DNA of 64,000 bases from Neobacillus drentensis. GTDB taxonomy: Bacteria; Bacillota; Bacilli; Bacillales; Cytobacillaceae. The notes beneath the pieces were generated by a model that ran no database searches, had not been told where the DNA came from, and saw only the letters and a list, made by a program, of their open reading frames with translations. The stretch covers positions 3,412,501-3,476,500 of the forward strand of contig NZ_CP091110.1 of NCBI RefSeq assembly GCF_021560175.1, written 5' to 3'. The translations under genes were made by a program, and so were the position numbers. Position 1 is the stretch's first letter, and each line of letters begins with the position of its first letter. Positions 1-8,521 of the stretch are shown here, in pieces.

Positions 1-1634
1 AAACTGTTTGGAGGCTTCTCCAACAGCATAAGATCCCAACGTTTTTCTTTATTAATAAAATAGACCGAGTTGGTGCAGATCCATTAAGAATAATAGAAGA
101 AATTCGAACCCAATTAACAAAGGATGTTTGTGATATTACAAATACGTTGATTCAGAATATTATGAGTGAAGAACTGATTGAATGTATCGCAGAACGGGAT
201 GAAGACTTATTAAATACATACATGGAAGATGGATATCATCCTGATTTATGGTTCAGCACCATGAAAACACTCTTTAGAAACAATCAAATTTTCCCTTGTA
301 CATACGGTTCGGCCCTTCAGGGTACCGGCATCGAGAATCTTTTAGAAAAAGTCAACCAATTGACCGAAACTAGTTTTACCAATGAGAAACCTTTTGCAGG
401 AACTGTTTATAAAATTCGTTATGATGAAAAAGGAACGAGAACTACATTTATTAAAGCTTTAAGCGGAACATTAAAAGTGCGCAACGAAATAGCCTATAAT
501 TCACAAGACAAAAGTGTTCATGAAAAAGTCACCCAAATAAAAATATACAACGGCACTAAATTTCAAACTGTTGATCAGGTTGAGGCAGGGGACTTATTTG
601 CTGTAACAGGTCTCACTGAAGCTTCGGCCGGAGATGGATTAGGTACTTTAATGAAAAAAGCAAATTTCGAAATGATCTCAGCCTTGAAATCTAAAGTTAT
701 TCATGACTCCAGCTTCAATGTAAAAGAAGTCTTACGGTTTTTTACTATTCTTAATGCTGAAGATCCAGCACTTAACGTTACATGGGAGGAACGGTCACAG
801 GAAATTCATATTCATGTAATGGGGATCATTCAACTCGAGGTCCTCCAGCAAGTGGTGAAGGAACGATTTAACCTTAACGTCAATTTCGGAGAACCAGAAA
901 TATTATATAAAGAAACAATTGATTCAGTGGTTATGGGGTACGGCCATTTCGAACCATTAGGTCACTATGCTGAAGTACATCTTAAACTTGAGCCTGCTCA
1001 AAGAAATAGCGGCACCTTTATTGAAAGTATCTGCCATACAGATCACCTGACAGTTGGAACCCAAAATACCATTCAATCACATCTATTTGAAAGAGAACAT
1101 CATGGGATATTAACTGGTTCCTCTCTCACAGATATTAAAATCACACTTATTACCGGTCGAGCACATAACAAACATACTTCTGGCGGCGACTTTCGAGAGG
1201 CAGCCTATCGTGCATTGCGGCAAGGTTTAGAAAAAGCGGAAAACGTCTTGCTTGAACCCTTTTACTTTTTTAAGATAAAAGTAGATTTAGATCATATGGG
1301 TAAAGTTCTGACAGATCTTCAACAAGCACATGGAAGCTTTCACACTCCTATTACAGAGGGAAACAAGGTTTTTCTAACTGGAAAAGTACCGGTAGCCACC
1401 TTTATGAACTATGGCCCTAAGTTTGCTTCTCTTACTCAAGGGAAAGGAAGCCTGAATCTAGTGGTTGGTGGGTATTATCCTTGCCATAACCAGAAAGAAG
1501 TCATTGAAAGATTTCAATATAATAAGGATGCCGATCCGGAATACACCTCAACATCTATTTTCTGTTCCAAAGGTCAAGGTTATTCCGTTACATGGGATCA
1601 AGCAGAAGCTTATATGCATTGTTTAGACGATTAA
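1..1634 (+). CDS. Tet(M)-like ribosomal protection GTPase, 5' partial
   Basis: An EF-G-related GTPase of the Tet(M)/Tet(O) ribosomal-protection type, which would act on the ribosome. The reading frame is open from base 3, so the gene begins left of the window. A first in-frame TTG at 147 is not the true start. The visible N-terminal part contains the G4 motif NKIDR followed by VGAD, as in Tet(M). G1-G3 lie outside. Family-typical blocks follow: a TGRAHNKHTSGGDF stretch and a C-terminal domain with YYPCHNQKEVIE and a final GYSVTWDQAEAY. Chromosomal homologues of this type are common in Bacillus, and whether they protect against tetracycline is not evident from sequence. A hairpin terminator follows 10 bases after the stop. 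Confidence 0.88.
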   Translation, partial: TVWRLLQQHKIPTFFFINKIDRVGADPLRIIEEIRTQLTKDVCDITNTLIQNIMSEELIECIAERDEDLLNTYMEDGYHPDLWFSTMKTLFRNNQIFPCTYGSALQGTGIENLLEKVNQLTETSFTNEKPFAGTVYKIRYDEKGTRTTFIKALSGTLKVRNEIAYNSQDKSVHEKVTQIKIYNGTKFQTVDQVEAGDLFAVTGLTEASAGDGLGTLMKKANFEMISALKSKVIHDSSFNVKEVLRFFTILNAEDPALNVTWEERSQEIHIHVMGIIQLEVLQQVVKERFNLNVNFGEPEILYKETIDSVVMGYGHFEPLGHYAEVHLKLEPAQRNSGTFIESICHTDHLTVGTQNTIQSHLFEREHHGILTGSSLTDIKITLITGRAHNKHTSGGDFREAAYRALRQGLEKAENVLLEPFYFFKIKVDLDHMGKVLTDLQQAHGSFHTPITEGNKVFLTGKVPVATFMNYGPKFASLTQGKGSLNLVVGGYYPCHNQKEVIERFQYNKDADPEYTSTSIFCSKGQGYSVTWDQAEAYMHCLDD

Positions 1635-1642
1635 AAATAAAA

Positions 1643-1680
1643 GGAAGGCGAGCAGTTTTTTCTGCTGCGCCTTCTTTTTT
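1643..1680 (+). terminator. Terminator after the Tet(M)-like gene
   Basis: AAGGCG-AGCAG pairs with CTGCTGCGCCTT, with one bulged base, followed by a run of T. It also lies just below the stop of the minus-strand small gene. Confidence 0.8.
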
Positions 1681-1852
1681 AATGACGATGTTCTACAAGG
1701 TCGATTACACCTAAGACAACGTGTGCTAAACCAAATCCGAATACAGTGTTTGCGATCATTTTATTGGTTCCTCGTTTCTGCTTAAGAGCATAACCAGTTG
1801 CGGTTACAGCAGTCCCTAAAGCAGTTGGAATTAAGCCTTCACGTACGTTCAT
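1679..1852 (-). CDS. Small two-helix membrane protein, unknown function
   Basis: A 57-residue protein beginning MNVREGLIPTALG. This ATG is preferred over an in-frame ATG 15 bases upstream because GGAGGGAG lies 7-8 bases before it. Two hydrophobic segments (about residues 8-22 and 31-50) flank a basic loop with KQKRGTNK, so a small membrane protein is likely. It ends in HRH. I recognise it as a type of short conserved Bacillus protein but know no function. A perfect inverted repeat (1877-1895) sits in its leader. The gene faces the Tet(M)-like gene tail to tail with about 45 bases between stops. Confidence 0.7.
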   Translation of the reverse strand: MNVREGLIPTALGTAVTATGYALKQKRGTNKMIANTVFGFGLAHVVLGVIDLVEHRH

Positions 1853-1876
1853 GTAATCTCCCTCCACATCCTCAAT

Positions 1877-1895
1877 TTGGTGTAAATAACACCAA
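1877..1895. promoter_or_regulatory. 7-5-7 inverted repeat in the leader of the small membrane gene
   Basis: TTGGTGT, five bases, ACACCAA: a perfect 7-bp inverted repeat 25-43 bases upstream of the ATG at 1852. It could be an operator or a 5' UTR hairpin. No known regulator's site is recognised. Confidence 0.4.
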
Positions 1896-2003
1896 CCTTA
1901 TTGTTTGCTTCAATAATAGGATTATACTTTATGCGACGCTGCACAAGGATTTTTTAACGTACTATTTTTGTCCAAGCCATCCAAATAGTTGGATAGTTAA
2001 GGA

Positions 2004-2984
2004 TTATTTAAAGCCCAAGACAGGATGAGGAACATATGGTTCTTCTAAAAATGAAAGCTCTTCTGGTGTTAACTCTACAGAAAGTGCTCCGACAGCATCC
2101 TCCAAATGAAGCATTTTCATCGCACCAATAATCGGCGCAGTAACAGGCTCTTTCTGCAATACCCAAGCAAGCGCGACTTGGGCCCGAGGTATTCCCCGTT
2201 TGGAAGCTAATTCCGCCACTCGGTTCACTACAAGACTGTCTGCTTCAGCAGTTGCGGCATAAAGGGTTTTCCCAAATTCATCTGTCTCAGAACGTGAGGT
2301 TGTTTCCTCCCAGTCACGTGTTAACTTCCCTCTCGCGAGCGGACTCCACGGAATGACACCAATTTTTTCTTCCTTACAAAGTGGCAGCATTTCTCGCTCC
2401 TCTTCACGATACAAAAGATTTAAATGATTTTGCATCGAGACAAATCTTGTCCAACCATTTTTTTCAGCAATATGCAATGATTTCAGAAATTGCCATGCAT
2501 ACATCGACGAAGCGCCAATGTATCTAGCCTTTCCAGCCTTTACAACATCATGCAGTGCTTCCATCGTTTCTTCTATAGGGGTGTCATAATCCCAACGGTG
2601 AATTTGATAAAGATCCACATAATCCGTGCCGAGTCTTTTAAGACTATGATCAATTTCACTCATAATCGCCTTACGAGAGAGCCCGCCCCCATTAGGTCCC
2701 TTATGCATCTGACCATGAACCTTAGTTGCGATCACAATTTCATCCCGGTTAGCAAATTCCTTTAAAGCCCGGCCCACAATTTCTTCGCTTGTCCCATCTG
2801 AGTATACATTCGCTGTATCAAAGAAATTAATACCATAGTCGAGTGCCTTTCTAATAATTGGACGGCTCTTCTCTTCATCCAGCACCCATTGATGATTTCC
2901 TCGCTCCGGTATCCCAAAACTCATACAGCCTAAACAAAGACGGGAAACATCCATCCCTGTATTCCCTAGTTTTACATAATCCAT
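2004..2984 (-). CDS. Aldo/keto reductase, YajO-like
   Basis: A 326-residue NADPH-dependent aldo/keto reductase closely resembling E. coli YajO along its length (shared blocks: LGCMSFG, SRPIIRKALDYGINFFDTAN, QIHRWDYDTPIEET, GKARYIGASSM, PLARGKLTR and a C-terminal PHPVLGFK). The catalytic tetrad is present: D56, Y61, K88, H129. The TIM-barrel protein is cytosolic, and the physiological substrate is not inferable. The gene is monocistronic. The upstream region (2985-3100) has weak promoter-like AT-rich sequence with an imperfect CTAAGT/ACTTTAG repeat, which might be a MerR-type operator, but this is weak. No clear terminator follows, only a short palindrome ATCCAA-ATAG-TTGGAT at 1978-1993. Confidence 0.9.
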   Translation of the reverse strand: MDYVKLGNTGMDVSRLCLGCMSFGIPERGNHQWVLDEEKSRPIIRKALDYGINFFDTANVYSDGTSEEIVGRALKEFANRDEIVIATKVHGQMHKGPNGGGLSRKAIMSEIDHSLKRLGTDYVDLYQIHRWDYDTPIEETMEALHDVVKAGKARYIGASSMYAWQFLKSLHIAEKNGWTRFVSMQNHLNLLYREEEREMLPLCKEEKIGVIPWSPLARGKLTRDWEETTSRSETDEFGKTLYAATAEADSLVVNRVAELASKRGIPRAQVALAWVLQKEPVTAPIIGAMKMLHLEDAVGALSVELTPEELSFLEEPYVPHPVLGFK

Positions 2985-3153
2985 CTTTATGTACCTGCCT
3001 TTCTTTTTGTAATATGTTAAATAAGAATTTAATCACTGCTTTCACGTACTTCTTACTATATTCTTGCCGTACCTAAAGTATAATGCTTACTTAGAATTTC
3101 TTCTATCAAAGATACCTTTTTTAATTAAAGGGTATACGTTGAAAAAACGGAAT

Positions 3154-3181
3154 AAAAAAAGAGGCACCACTGAGATGACCC
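3154..3181 (-). terminator. Probable terminator of the MFS gene
   Basis: An imperfect hairpin (3161-3181) followed on the minus strand by seven T residues, 28 bases below the MFS stop. Confidence 0.55.
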
Positions 3182-3208
3182 TTTTTCTTGCTTACCCCTA
3201 AATAATTA

Positions 3209-4411
3209 TTAAGAAACAGCTTTTCTCTTTACTGGACTATTTAAGTCACGTGCATTCAAATAGACGGTTACCATTGCAATCAAAAGTAATACACCCGTGA
3301 CGATAAACACACTGTAGACGGGAAATATTCCACCAAGAAAACCGCCAATCAAAGGACCGACCATTCCGCCTAATTGGTTTGCCGTTTGATTTAAACTAAA
3401 CGCCCTTCCTCGGAAATCTTCAGCAGTTGACTTGACAACAAGTCCATTTAAGGCAGGATACACGGCACAGAAGAAAATTCCGTAAACAAAACGAATCATT
3501 GAAAAGCCCCAAATATGCGTAAAAACAATTTGAGCTAATGTGCCAATGCCGCCACCGAGCAGTCCGATAAATAAAACTCGTTGGAACCCCACTTTATCAG
3601 CCCATTTTCCCCAAAAAGGGGCAAATAAGGCACTTGCAATCCCAGGTAGAGAAAATACGACCCCTGCTAAGAAGGATGCATTTTCTGAAGAACCACCCAA
3701 TTTGACAATATACAAAGGGAGTACCGGTTCGATCGTCATGACAGAACAACTAGTAACCAGAGTTAGGATCAGCACTAATAAAAACGGCCGGTTGTCTATT
3801 GCTAGTTTAAAGTCCGCTTTAACGGAACCTTTCCCTTTACTTGGGGTAAAATTCTCCTCTACCACCCAAAAGATGATTAACAGTGTCGACAAGCAAACAA
3901 TGATACCGGCACTAGCGAAAGCCCAGCGATTTCCGACTAAGTCAGCAATCCCTCCGCCTAGCAGCGGTCCAATGATACTTCCGGATGCGGAAGCAGTGGA
4001 AATCATCGATAGCGCATACCCCACTTTGTTTCCAGGTGTATTAGTCCCAATCAACGCAATCGCTCCTGGAATAAAACCACTTAACAATCCTTGAAGGATC
4101 CTTAAGCCCAAAATCTGATAAGGATTTGTGACGAAGGCCATTAACGTATAAATAACAAAAAGAACAAAACCAGCACGGACAATCATCGGTTTTCTACCAT
4201 ATTTGTCCGCCATCCTGCCCCAGAATGGCGAGGAAAGTGCGCCGGCAAAAAAAGCCGAACTGAACAATAACCCTGACCACATTTCAGTGTGTTGATGAAC
4301 TCCTAGTTGCAAAAGAAAAATCGGCAAGAAAGGGATGACCATGGAGAAACTTGCTGCTGTAAAAAAGACTCCAATCCAAAGTACCCATAAATTACGTTTC
4401 CACAATAGCAT
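3209..4411 (-). CDS. MFS drug/metabolite exporter, MdtG-like
   Basis: A 400-residue 12-helix major facilitator protein of the drug:H+ antiporter-1 type. MFS motif A appears after helix 2 as GRMADKYGRKPM, and a second copy after helix 8 as GKWADKVGF. Antiporter motif C is seen as GSIIGPLLGG in helix 5. Overall arrangement and length resemble MdtG and related Bacillus multidrug exporters. The ATG at 4411 has GGAGATGG upstream. It lies downstream of the DUF3231 gene on the same strand with a 110-base gap, so it may have its own promoter. The exported compound cannot be predicted. Confidence 0.87.
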   Translation of the reverse strand: MLLWKRNLWVLWIGVFFTAASFSMVIPFLPIFLLQLGVHQHTEMWSGLLFSSAFFAGALSSPFWGRMADKYGRKPMIVRAGFVLFVIYTLMAFVTNPYQILGLRILQGLLSGFIPGAIALIGTNTPGNKVGYALSMISTASASGSIIGPLLGGGIADLVGNRWAFASAGIIVCLSTLLIIFWVVEENFTPSKGKGSVKADFKLAIDNRPFLLVLILTLVTSCSVMTIEPVLPLYIVKLGGSSENASFLAGVVFSLPGIASALFAPFWGKWADKVGFQRVLFIGLLGGGIGTLAQIVFTHIWGFSMIRFVYGIFFCAVYPALNGLVVKSTAEDFRGRAFSLNQTANQLGGMVGPLIGGFLGGIFPVYSVFIVTGVLLLIAMVTVYLNARDLNSPVKRKAVS

Positions 4412-4521
4412 GCTTATCCATCTCCAATGAAGCCTATAATTTCATTTCATATGTGCCATCTTACCATAAAATAAATTTATTTTCACTACCGAAATATTCG
4501 AAAAAGGAAATAAATAAAAAT

Positions 4522-5532
4522 TTAACCTTCCGATAGTTTTTTTCTATCTGTTGCTTTTGGAGGTTGCTCTAACCACTGATTTTTGACCATTAAGTCTGTC
4601 CAATCCTCGGCAAATTTAAGGTCCTCTAGAATAAATTGTTCATAATTTAAAACCAAATCAGATCTCATAGTCGTACCCAGCCCCGCACCATAATAGGCAA
4701 TCGCCGTTCCAAATAGGAATCCTGTCAGGTACATGATTAACTTATCTGAAAAAGGAGGAACAGTAGAATCTGTTACATCAGAATCCCATAATGGCGGAGC
4801 CGGGAGCTGATCTTTTGTTAAAATTCGACTAAATAAGTCAATATGTTTTTGCTTAATTCCCAAGGCTTTCTTCAAGATTTTCTGTACCTCTTTGGAGCTT
4901 GCCACCTGGCAAAAGCCTGTTATCAGCGCTTTTGTGATAATACTTTTTTTCAAATTAAAGAAAACATTACTTATTTCTTGTCCGTTTAGGGTCCGCTGGT
5001 CACTAAAGAAACCATCAAAGAAATTCACTGTTTTAATAAAATCGATCCCCACCGGTATTGGCAGATAGGGCGGCCTGTGGTATAGACCTTTTTCTAGCAA
5101 TACATCAATCGTTTGATTGTATAGTTTAATGGTGTCATGGATTTTATCTTCATAAAACTTCCTCATCTCCCCACAGGTAGAAACGGTCAAAGCGACAGAG
5201 TAGGCGGAAAGACCATGTATCGTCATTTCATGGAGATATTTTAGACATAGATGATCGGAAAACAGCTTTGGTGTATCATTATTGACATCATGTTCTGTAA
5301 ACCCTTGAGGGATAGGGTAATGTATTCTATTAAAGAAACTTTCTATCTCCCGAAGGTTATTTTCCGAACTGGCAATCGCGTCTTGAAAGATCGACTTTAT
5401 GGCTTCATTTTCTTCTTCTAAGTGATGGTGCATATAGGTATTAACACGTAGGTTTAATGAATCCGCTTGATATTGTGTCTATAAGCTTGTAATTTCAGGG
5501 CCAGTCAATTTGATATTATGGTTGATTTCCAT
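4522..5532 (-). pseudogene. DUF3231 protein interrupted by one in-frame amber codon
   Basis: A DUF3231 protein built of two related helical halves. From the ATG at 5532, which has a perfect AAGGAGG six bases upstream, the frame reads MEINHNIKLTGPEITSL, then TAG (5479-5481), then TQYQADS and on without further interruption to 4522. The other two DUF3231 proteins here read ISSLWTQY and IGTLWLTY at this point, so the TAG replaces a tryptophan codon (TGG). The rest (from M at 5433, 303 residues) is intact, with the hallmark motifs PIPQGFTEHDVN and STVPPFSDKLIMY. It is a nonsense allele, a readthrough gene or a sequencing error. Reinitiation at 5433 would lack an SD sequence. It is divergent from a CBO0543-like gene. 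Confidence 0.85.
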
Positions 5533-5757
5533 TACGTCCTCCTTACAAAAGTCTCGTGTGATTAAGGGAACAGCCATTTTTTATATCCCGATAATAAAAC
5601 ATTCCGCTATATTATTTACTTTGCTCTCATCCCGTATTCCATTTTTTGTAAAGTAATCTAGTTTATTTCATGCCGTTTCTGCTAAAAACGGATAGTAAGG
5701 AGATACTATTTCGGGGGTATAAATTAAGTTATCCATCATGGTTAAGGCGGTTGTAGT

Positions 5758-6336
5758 GTGAGCAGGGAATCTATTTTTATGTTGATAGTGGTAATAGTTT
5801 GTTTAATCGGATGTATTTATTTCATTAAATTCGACTGGAAGAAATATGGGCTCCTTTATTTAGTCAGTGCTGCTGCGGCTAATCTATTGTGTTACGTATT
5901 TACCTACGTTGGTTTTTATTCATTCCCTATGAATGTGTTACATGGCCATCTTTTAATTCCGTATGGGTTGGTGTCGACAGTTTTTCCATTTGGAGTATTG
6001 TTCGGGGTGAGGAAAAGCCCAGAGACTTGGGTTTGGAAGGTTCCCTTTTATTGGGCCATCGTGCATATCGGGGTAACAGGGGAGGTTATTTTAAAGCATA
6101 CAGCTATTTTTGAATTCAAACCTGAATGGGATCTTTGGGACTCCTATACTTTGTGGTGGCTTTATTTTTTGTTATTTGAACTACTTGGAGAAAAAATAGT
6201 CCCACCACCACTACGAAAGCCGATTGATTCCGACTCGTTTCGATATGGGCGATGGGGCTGGATTATCTTCCATCTCATAGTCATCGTATCGATATTTTTA
6301 GCTGGTGTGTATGCGGGGGTAACAATCTTTAACTAG
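5758..6336 (+). CDS. CBO0543-like multi-pass membrane protein
   Basis: A 192-residue protein with about five or six hydrophobic helices. It shares a pattern with the protein encoded at 27882-28388: an aromatic start, a PETW block after the third helix, and an acidic residue in a following helix before a W..W.SY segment. I place both in the CBO0543 family, of unknown function. The GTG at 5758 follows AAGGCGG at a reasonable distance, and an ATG seven codons in is an alternative. It is divergent from the interrupted DUF3231 gene with 225 bases between starts. That spacer contains a small hairpin (CCGTTT/AAACGG near 5671-5690). The 3' end overlaps the convergent GNAT gene by four bases. Confidence 0.7.
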   Translation: MSRESIFMLIVVIVCLIGCIYFIKFDWKKYGLLYLVSAAAANLLCYVFTYVGFYSFPMNVLHGHLLIPYGLVSTVFPFGVLFGVRKSPETWVWKVPFYWAIVHIGVTGEVILKHTAIFEFKPEWDLWDSYTLWWLYFLLFELLGEKIVPPPLRKPIDSDSFRYGRWGWIIFHLIVIVSIFLAGVYAGVTIFN

Positions 6337-6830
6337 CAGTCATAACTCAAGTTTTTAGTCATATTGTACCAAGTTACTCCACCATGTTCGGAGTTTGAAA
6401 CTCCCTGATTAACGTATCCATGTTTCTCATAAAAGCCAACTAAATCCTTTTTACAGGTTAGAGTGATGGTTTCACGAAGTTTGTCTTCGGCGGCTTTTTC
6501 TAACTGTGCAAGTAACGCTCCTGCAATCCCTCGATTTTGATATTCAGGAGACACTGCTAAGCCTAATACACTTTGATGTCCACCCGTATTCGGATTGGTT
6601 TTGATATCACTGAATAAATCATCAGTGATGTAGGCAGTTTCGATTACAGGTCCATTGATGAGACCTACGATGGACCCCTCCTCTTCCGCCACAAAAAAAC
6701 TATCCGGTATATTTTCGATTCTCTTTTTAAAGGCTTCTTCTGACGCTGCCTCCGCTTTTAAGAAGCAGCTATTTTCTAAGGTAACTAAATCAGCTAAATC
6801 CTCTTTTTTAACATTTCGTATTTGCACCAT
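6333..6830 (-). CDS. GNAT family N-acetyltransferase
   Basis: A 165-residue GCN5-related acetyltransferase. I start it at MVQIRNVKKEDL because TTGGAGG lies seven bases upstream, and an ATG 13 codons earlier has no such signal. Motif A, the acetyl-CoA pyrophosphate loop, is seen as VSPEYQNRGIAGALL, followed by LTCKKDLVGFYEKHGY (motif B). The layout resembles arylalkylamine/serotonin-type acetyltransferases. Substrate unknown. It lies downstream of the Rrf2 gene on the same strand. Confidence 0.85.
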   Translation of the reverse strand: MVQIRNVKKEDLADLVTLENSCFLKAEAASEEAFKKRIENIPDSFFVAEEEGSIVGLINGPVIETAYITDDLFSDIKTNPNTGGHQSVLGLAVSPEYQNRGIAGALLAQLEKAAEDKLRETITLTCKKDLVGFYEKHGYVNQGVSNSEHGGVTWYNMTKNLSYDC

Positions 6831-6962
6831 GATGTTTCCTCCAAGATTGAAAATAATTACTAGATTCAATCCATTTTACCGCTGGTTTTTACTCCATGAC
6901 AAGTATTCCTCCCTTCGTTTTTAACCACCTTTTAGCTGTCATTTTAAAAGTCTTTCAAGCTT

Positions 6963-7394
6963 CTAAACTAGTTTGTCAAGAGCATATCCATTCCCGTCCA
7001 ATAAATCCTTTAAGGTTGTTTGGTCTAATAGCTTTGCGACTGTATCCCGAACAAGAGCCCATAAAGGTTTTAATTGACATCCCTCCTCAAGGGGGCAGCT
7101 CTCATAGGAAGTAATACTAACACACCCCATTGGGGCCAAGGGTCCTTCTAAATTACGAATCACTTCACCAATGATAATTTCACTAGGAGCTTTACTCAGC
7201 TTATATCCTCCGTTCACCCCTCGTTTGCTTTGCACATAGCCATTTCTTTTCAACTGAAGCAGAAGCTGTTCTAAATAATTCATCGGAACTAACGTTTTAT
7301 CTGATATGTCCCCAATGGATGTAAGGTCATGTTCATTTTTCCCCAAACAAATCAGTGCCCGTAAGGCATATTCTCCCCGACTGGAAATTTTCAT
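6963..7394 (-). CDS. Rrf2 family regulator with three conserved-position cysteines
   Basis: A 143-residue Rrf2 regulator starting MKISSRGEYALRAL with a winged helix (residues 1-60, including NYLEQLLLQLKRNGYV and the wing GVNGGYKL). The effector region carries cysteines in a C-x8-C-x5-C pattern (MGCVSITSYESCPLEEGCQ), the position used by IscR and NsrR to bind an iron-sulfur cluster. This suggests a redox, NO or Fe-S sensor rather than a CymR-type protein. It is divergently arranged with the TauE/SafE exporter (180 bases between starts), which it may regulate. I do not recognise a clear operator, only two loose TAGTC repeats near 7496 and 7543. Confidence 0.87.
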   Translation of the reverse strand: MKISSRGEYALRALICLGKNEHDLTSIGDISDKTLVPMNYLEQLLLQLKRNGYVQSKRGVNGGYKLSKAPSEIIIGEVIRNLEGPLAPMGCVSITSYESCPLEEGCQLKPLWALVRDTVAKLLDQTTLKDLLDGNGYALDKLV

Positions 7395-7574
7395 CTTACC
7401 CCGCTCCTTCTATATCTAGGCAATTACCCATTTTTACTATTAAAAAGAACCCAAAATTTTGTCCGTTCATATCGTAAGTTAGAAACTTGATTGGATTAGT
7501 CGACAATTACAATGAGTTTATTTATTCCTCTTAACTAGTCTATTCAGGAAATATATAAAAAGGAGAGCTTTTTT

Positions 7575-8459
7575 ATGAGGAGGTTAGTCGTACTTGCCCT
7601 AATTGGGCTAGCAGCGCAGTTAGTAGATGGATCTCTCGGGATGGCCTATGGAGTTACGTCCACTTCGTTATTGCTTATGTTTGGAATCGCCCCAGCTGTC
7701 GCTTCGGCCTCAGTCCACATGGCAGAGGTTGTAACAACTGCAGCATCAGGTGTATCTCACATTCGGTTTGGAAACGTAGATAAAAGCGTGGTCTATAAAT
7801 TAATCATCCCTGGCTCAATCGGGGCCTTTCTCGGAGCTTGTTTTCTAGGCAGTATCCCAGGGGATATTATTAAGCCCTATGTATCCATTTTTCTATTCAT
7901 GTTAGGTGTTTATGTGATTTATCGGTTTTTGTTTAAATTTAATCCAACTAATAAATTTTCGGGTAAAAAATTAGGAAAAAAGCAATTGATTCCTCTCGGC
8001 TTTATCGCTGGATTTTTCGATGCCACAGGCGGCGGCGGCTGGGGACCAATAGCCACACCGGTCTTGTTAACCAGCAGCGAAATGGAGCCAAGAAAAGTCA
8101 TTGGATCAGTCGATACAAGTGAATTTGCGATTGCGATCTCCTCGACATTAGGCTTCTTATTAACATTAGGATGGACTCAAATAAATATTCAATGGGTGAT
8201 TGCCTTAATGATCGGCGGTATCATCGCTGCTCCAATCGCTGCCTTTTTAGTTAAAATCATTCCAACGAACCTGTTAGGAACGCTAGTGGGCGGAATTATT
8301 ATCATCACTAATATTAGAACGCTTTTAGGGGCATTAGAAGCTTCACACATAATAAGTCTCTTCACGTATATAATTTTGTCCGTCCTTTGGCTTGCTGCAG
8401 TGATTAATGTAAGTCTTAAAATCAAAAGAAACAGCTATCAAAAACAAATAGCTGAGTAA
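7575..8459 (+). CDS. TauE/SafE (TSUP) family anion exporter
   Basis: A 294-residue membrane protein of the 4-toluene sulfonate uptake / sulfite exporter family, probably exporting sulfite or a sulfur-containing organic anion. Two homologous halves of about four helices are visible. Each begins with a glycine/aspartate motif, the first LVDGSLGMAYG and the second GFFDATGGGGWGP, which are diagnostic. The ATG at 7575 follows AAAAGGAGAG. The divergent Rrf2 gene suggests control by sulfur or redox status. It ends in a strong bidirectional terminator shared with the DUF3231 gene. Confidence 0.88.
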   Translation: MRRLVVLALIGLAAQLVDGSLGMAYGVTSTSLLLMFGIAPAVASASVHMAEVVTTAASGVSHIRFGNVDKSVVYKLIIPGSIGAFLGACFLGSIPGDIIKPYVSIFLFMLGVYVIYRFLFKFNPTNKFSGKKLGKKQLIPLGFIAGFFDATGGGGWGPIATPVLLTSSEMEPRKVIGSVDTSEFAIAISSTLGFLLTLGWTQINIQWVIALMIGGIIAAPIAAFLVKIIPTNLLGTLVGGIIIITNIRTLLGALEASHIISLFTYIILSVLWLAAVINVSLKIKRNSYQKQIAE

Positions 8460-8463
8460 ACTA

Positions 8464-8505
8464 AAAAGACCCATACTGAGTTTACTCCACTCTGATGGGT
8501 CTTTT
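8464..8505. terminator. Bidirectional terminator between TSUP and DUF3231 genes
   Basis: AAAAGACCCAT (8464-8474) pairs perfectly with ATGGGTCTTTT (8495-8505). T-rich on both strands, it serves two convergent genes. Confidence 0.9.
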
Positions 8506-8521
8506 GTTGATTGCCATCCAT

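Noticed and set aside
3540-4094. Long plus-strand frame of 184 codons
   Set aside because: Proline/serine-rich antisense shadow of the MFS gene, with no start signal.
6891-6944. 17-codon minus-strand ORF (MTAKRWLKTKGGILVME)
   Set aside because: No ribosome site upstream of its ATG, too short, and its end overlaps the Rrf2 to GNAT spacer by chance.
7499-7506. Spo0A-like box upstream of the TauE/SafE gene
   Set aside because: GTCGACAA matches only 7 of 8 bases, is single and palindromic by chance, and is not paired with a promoter.
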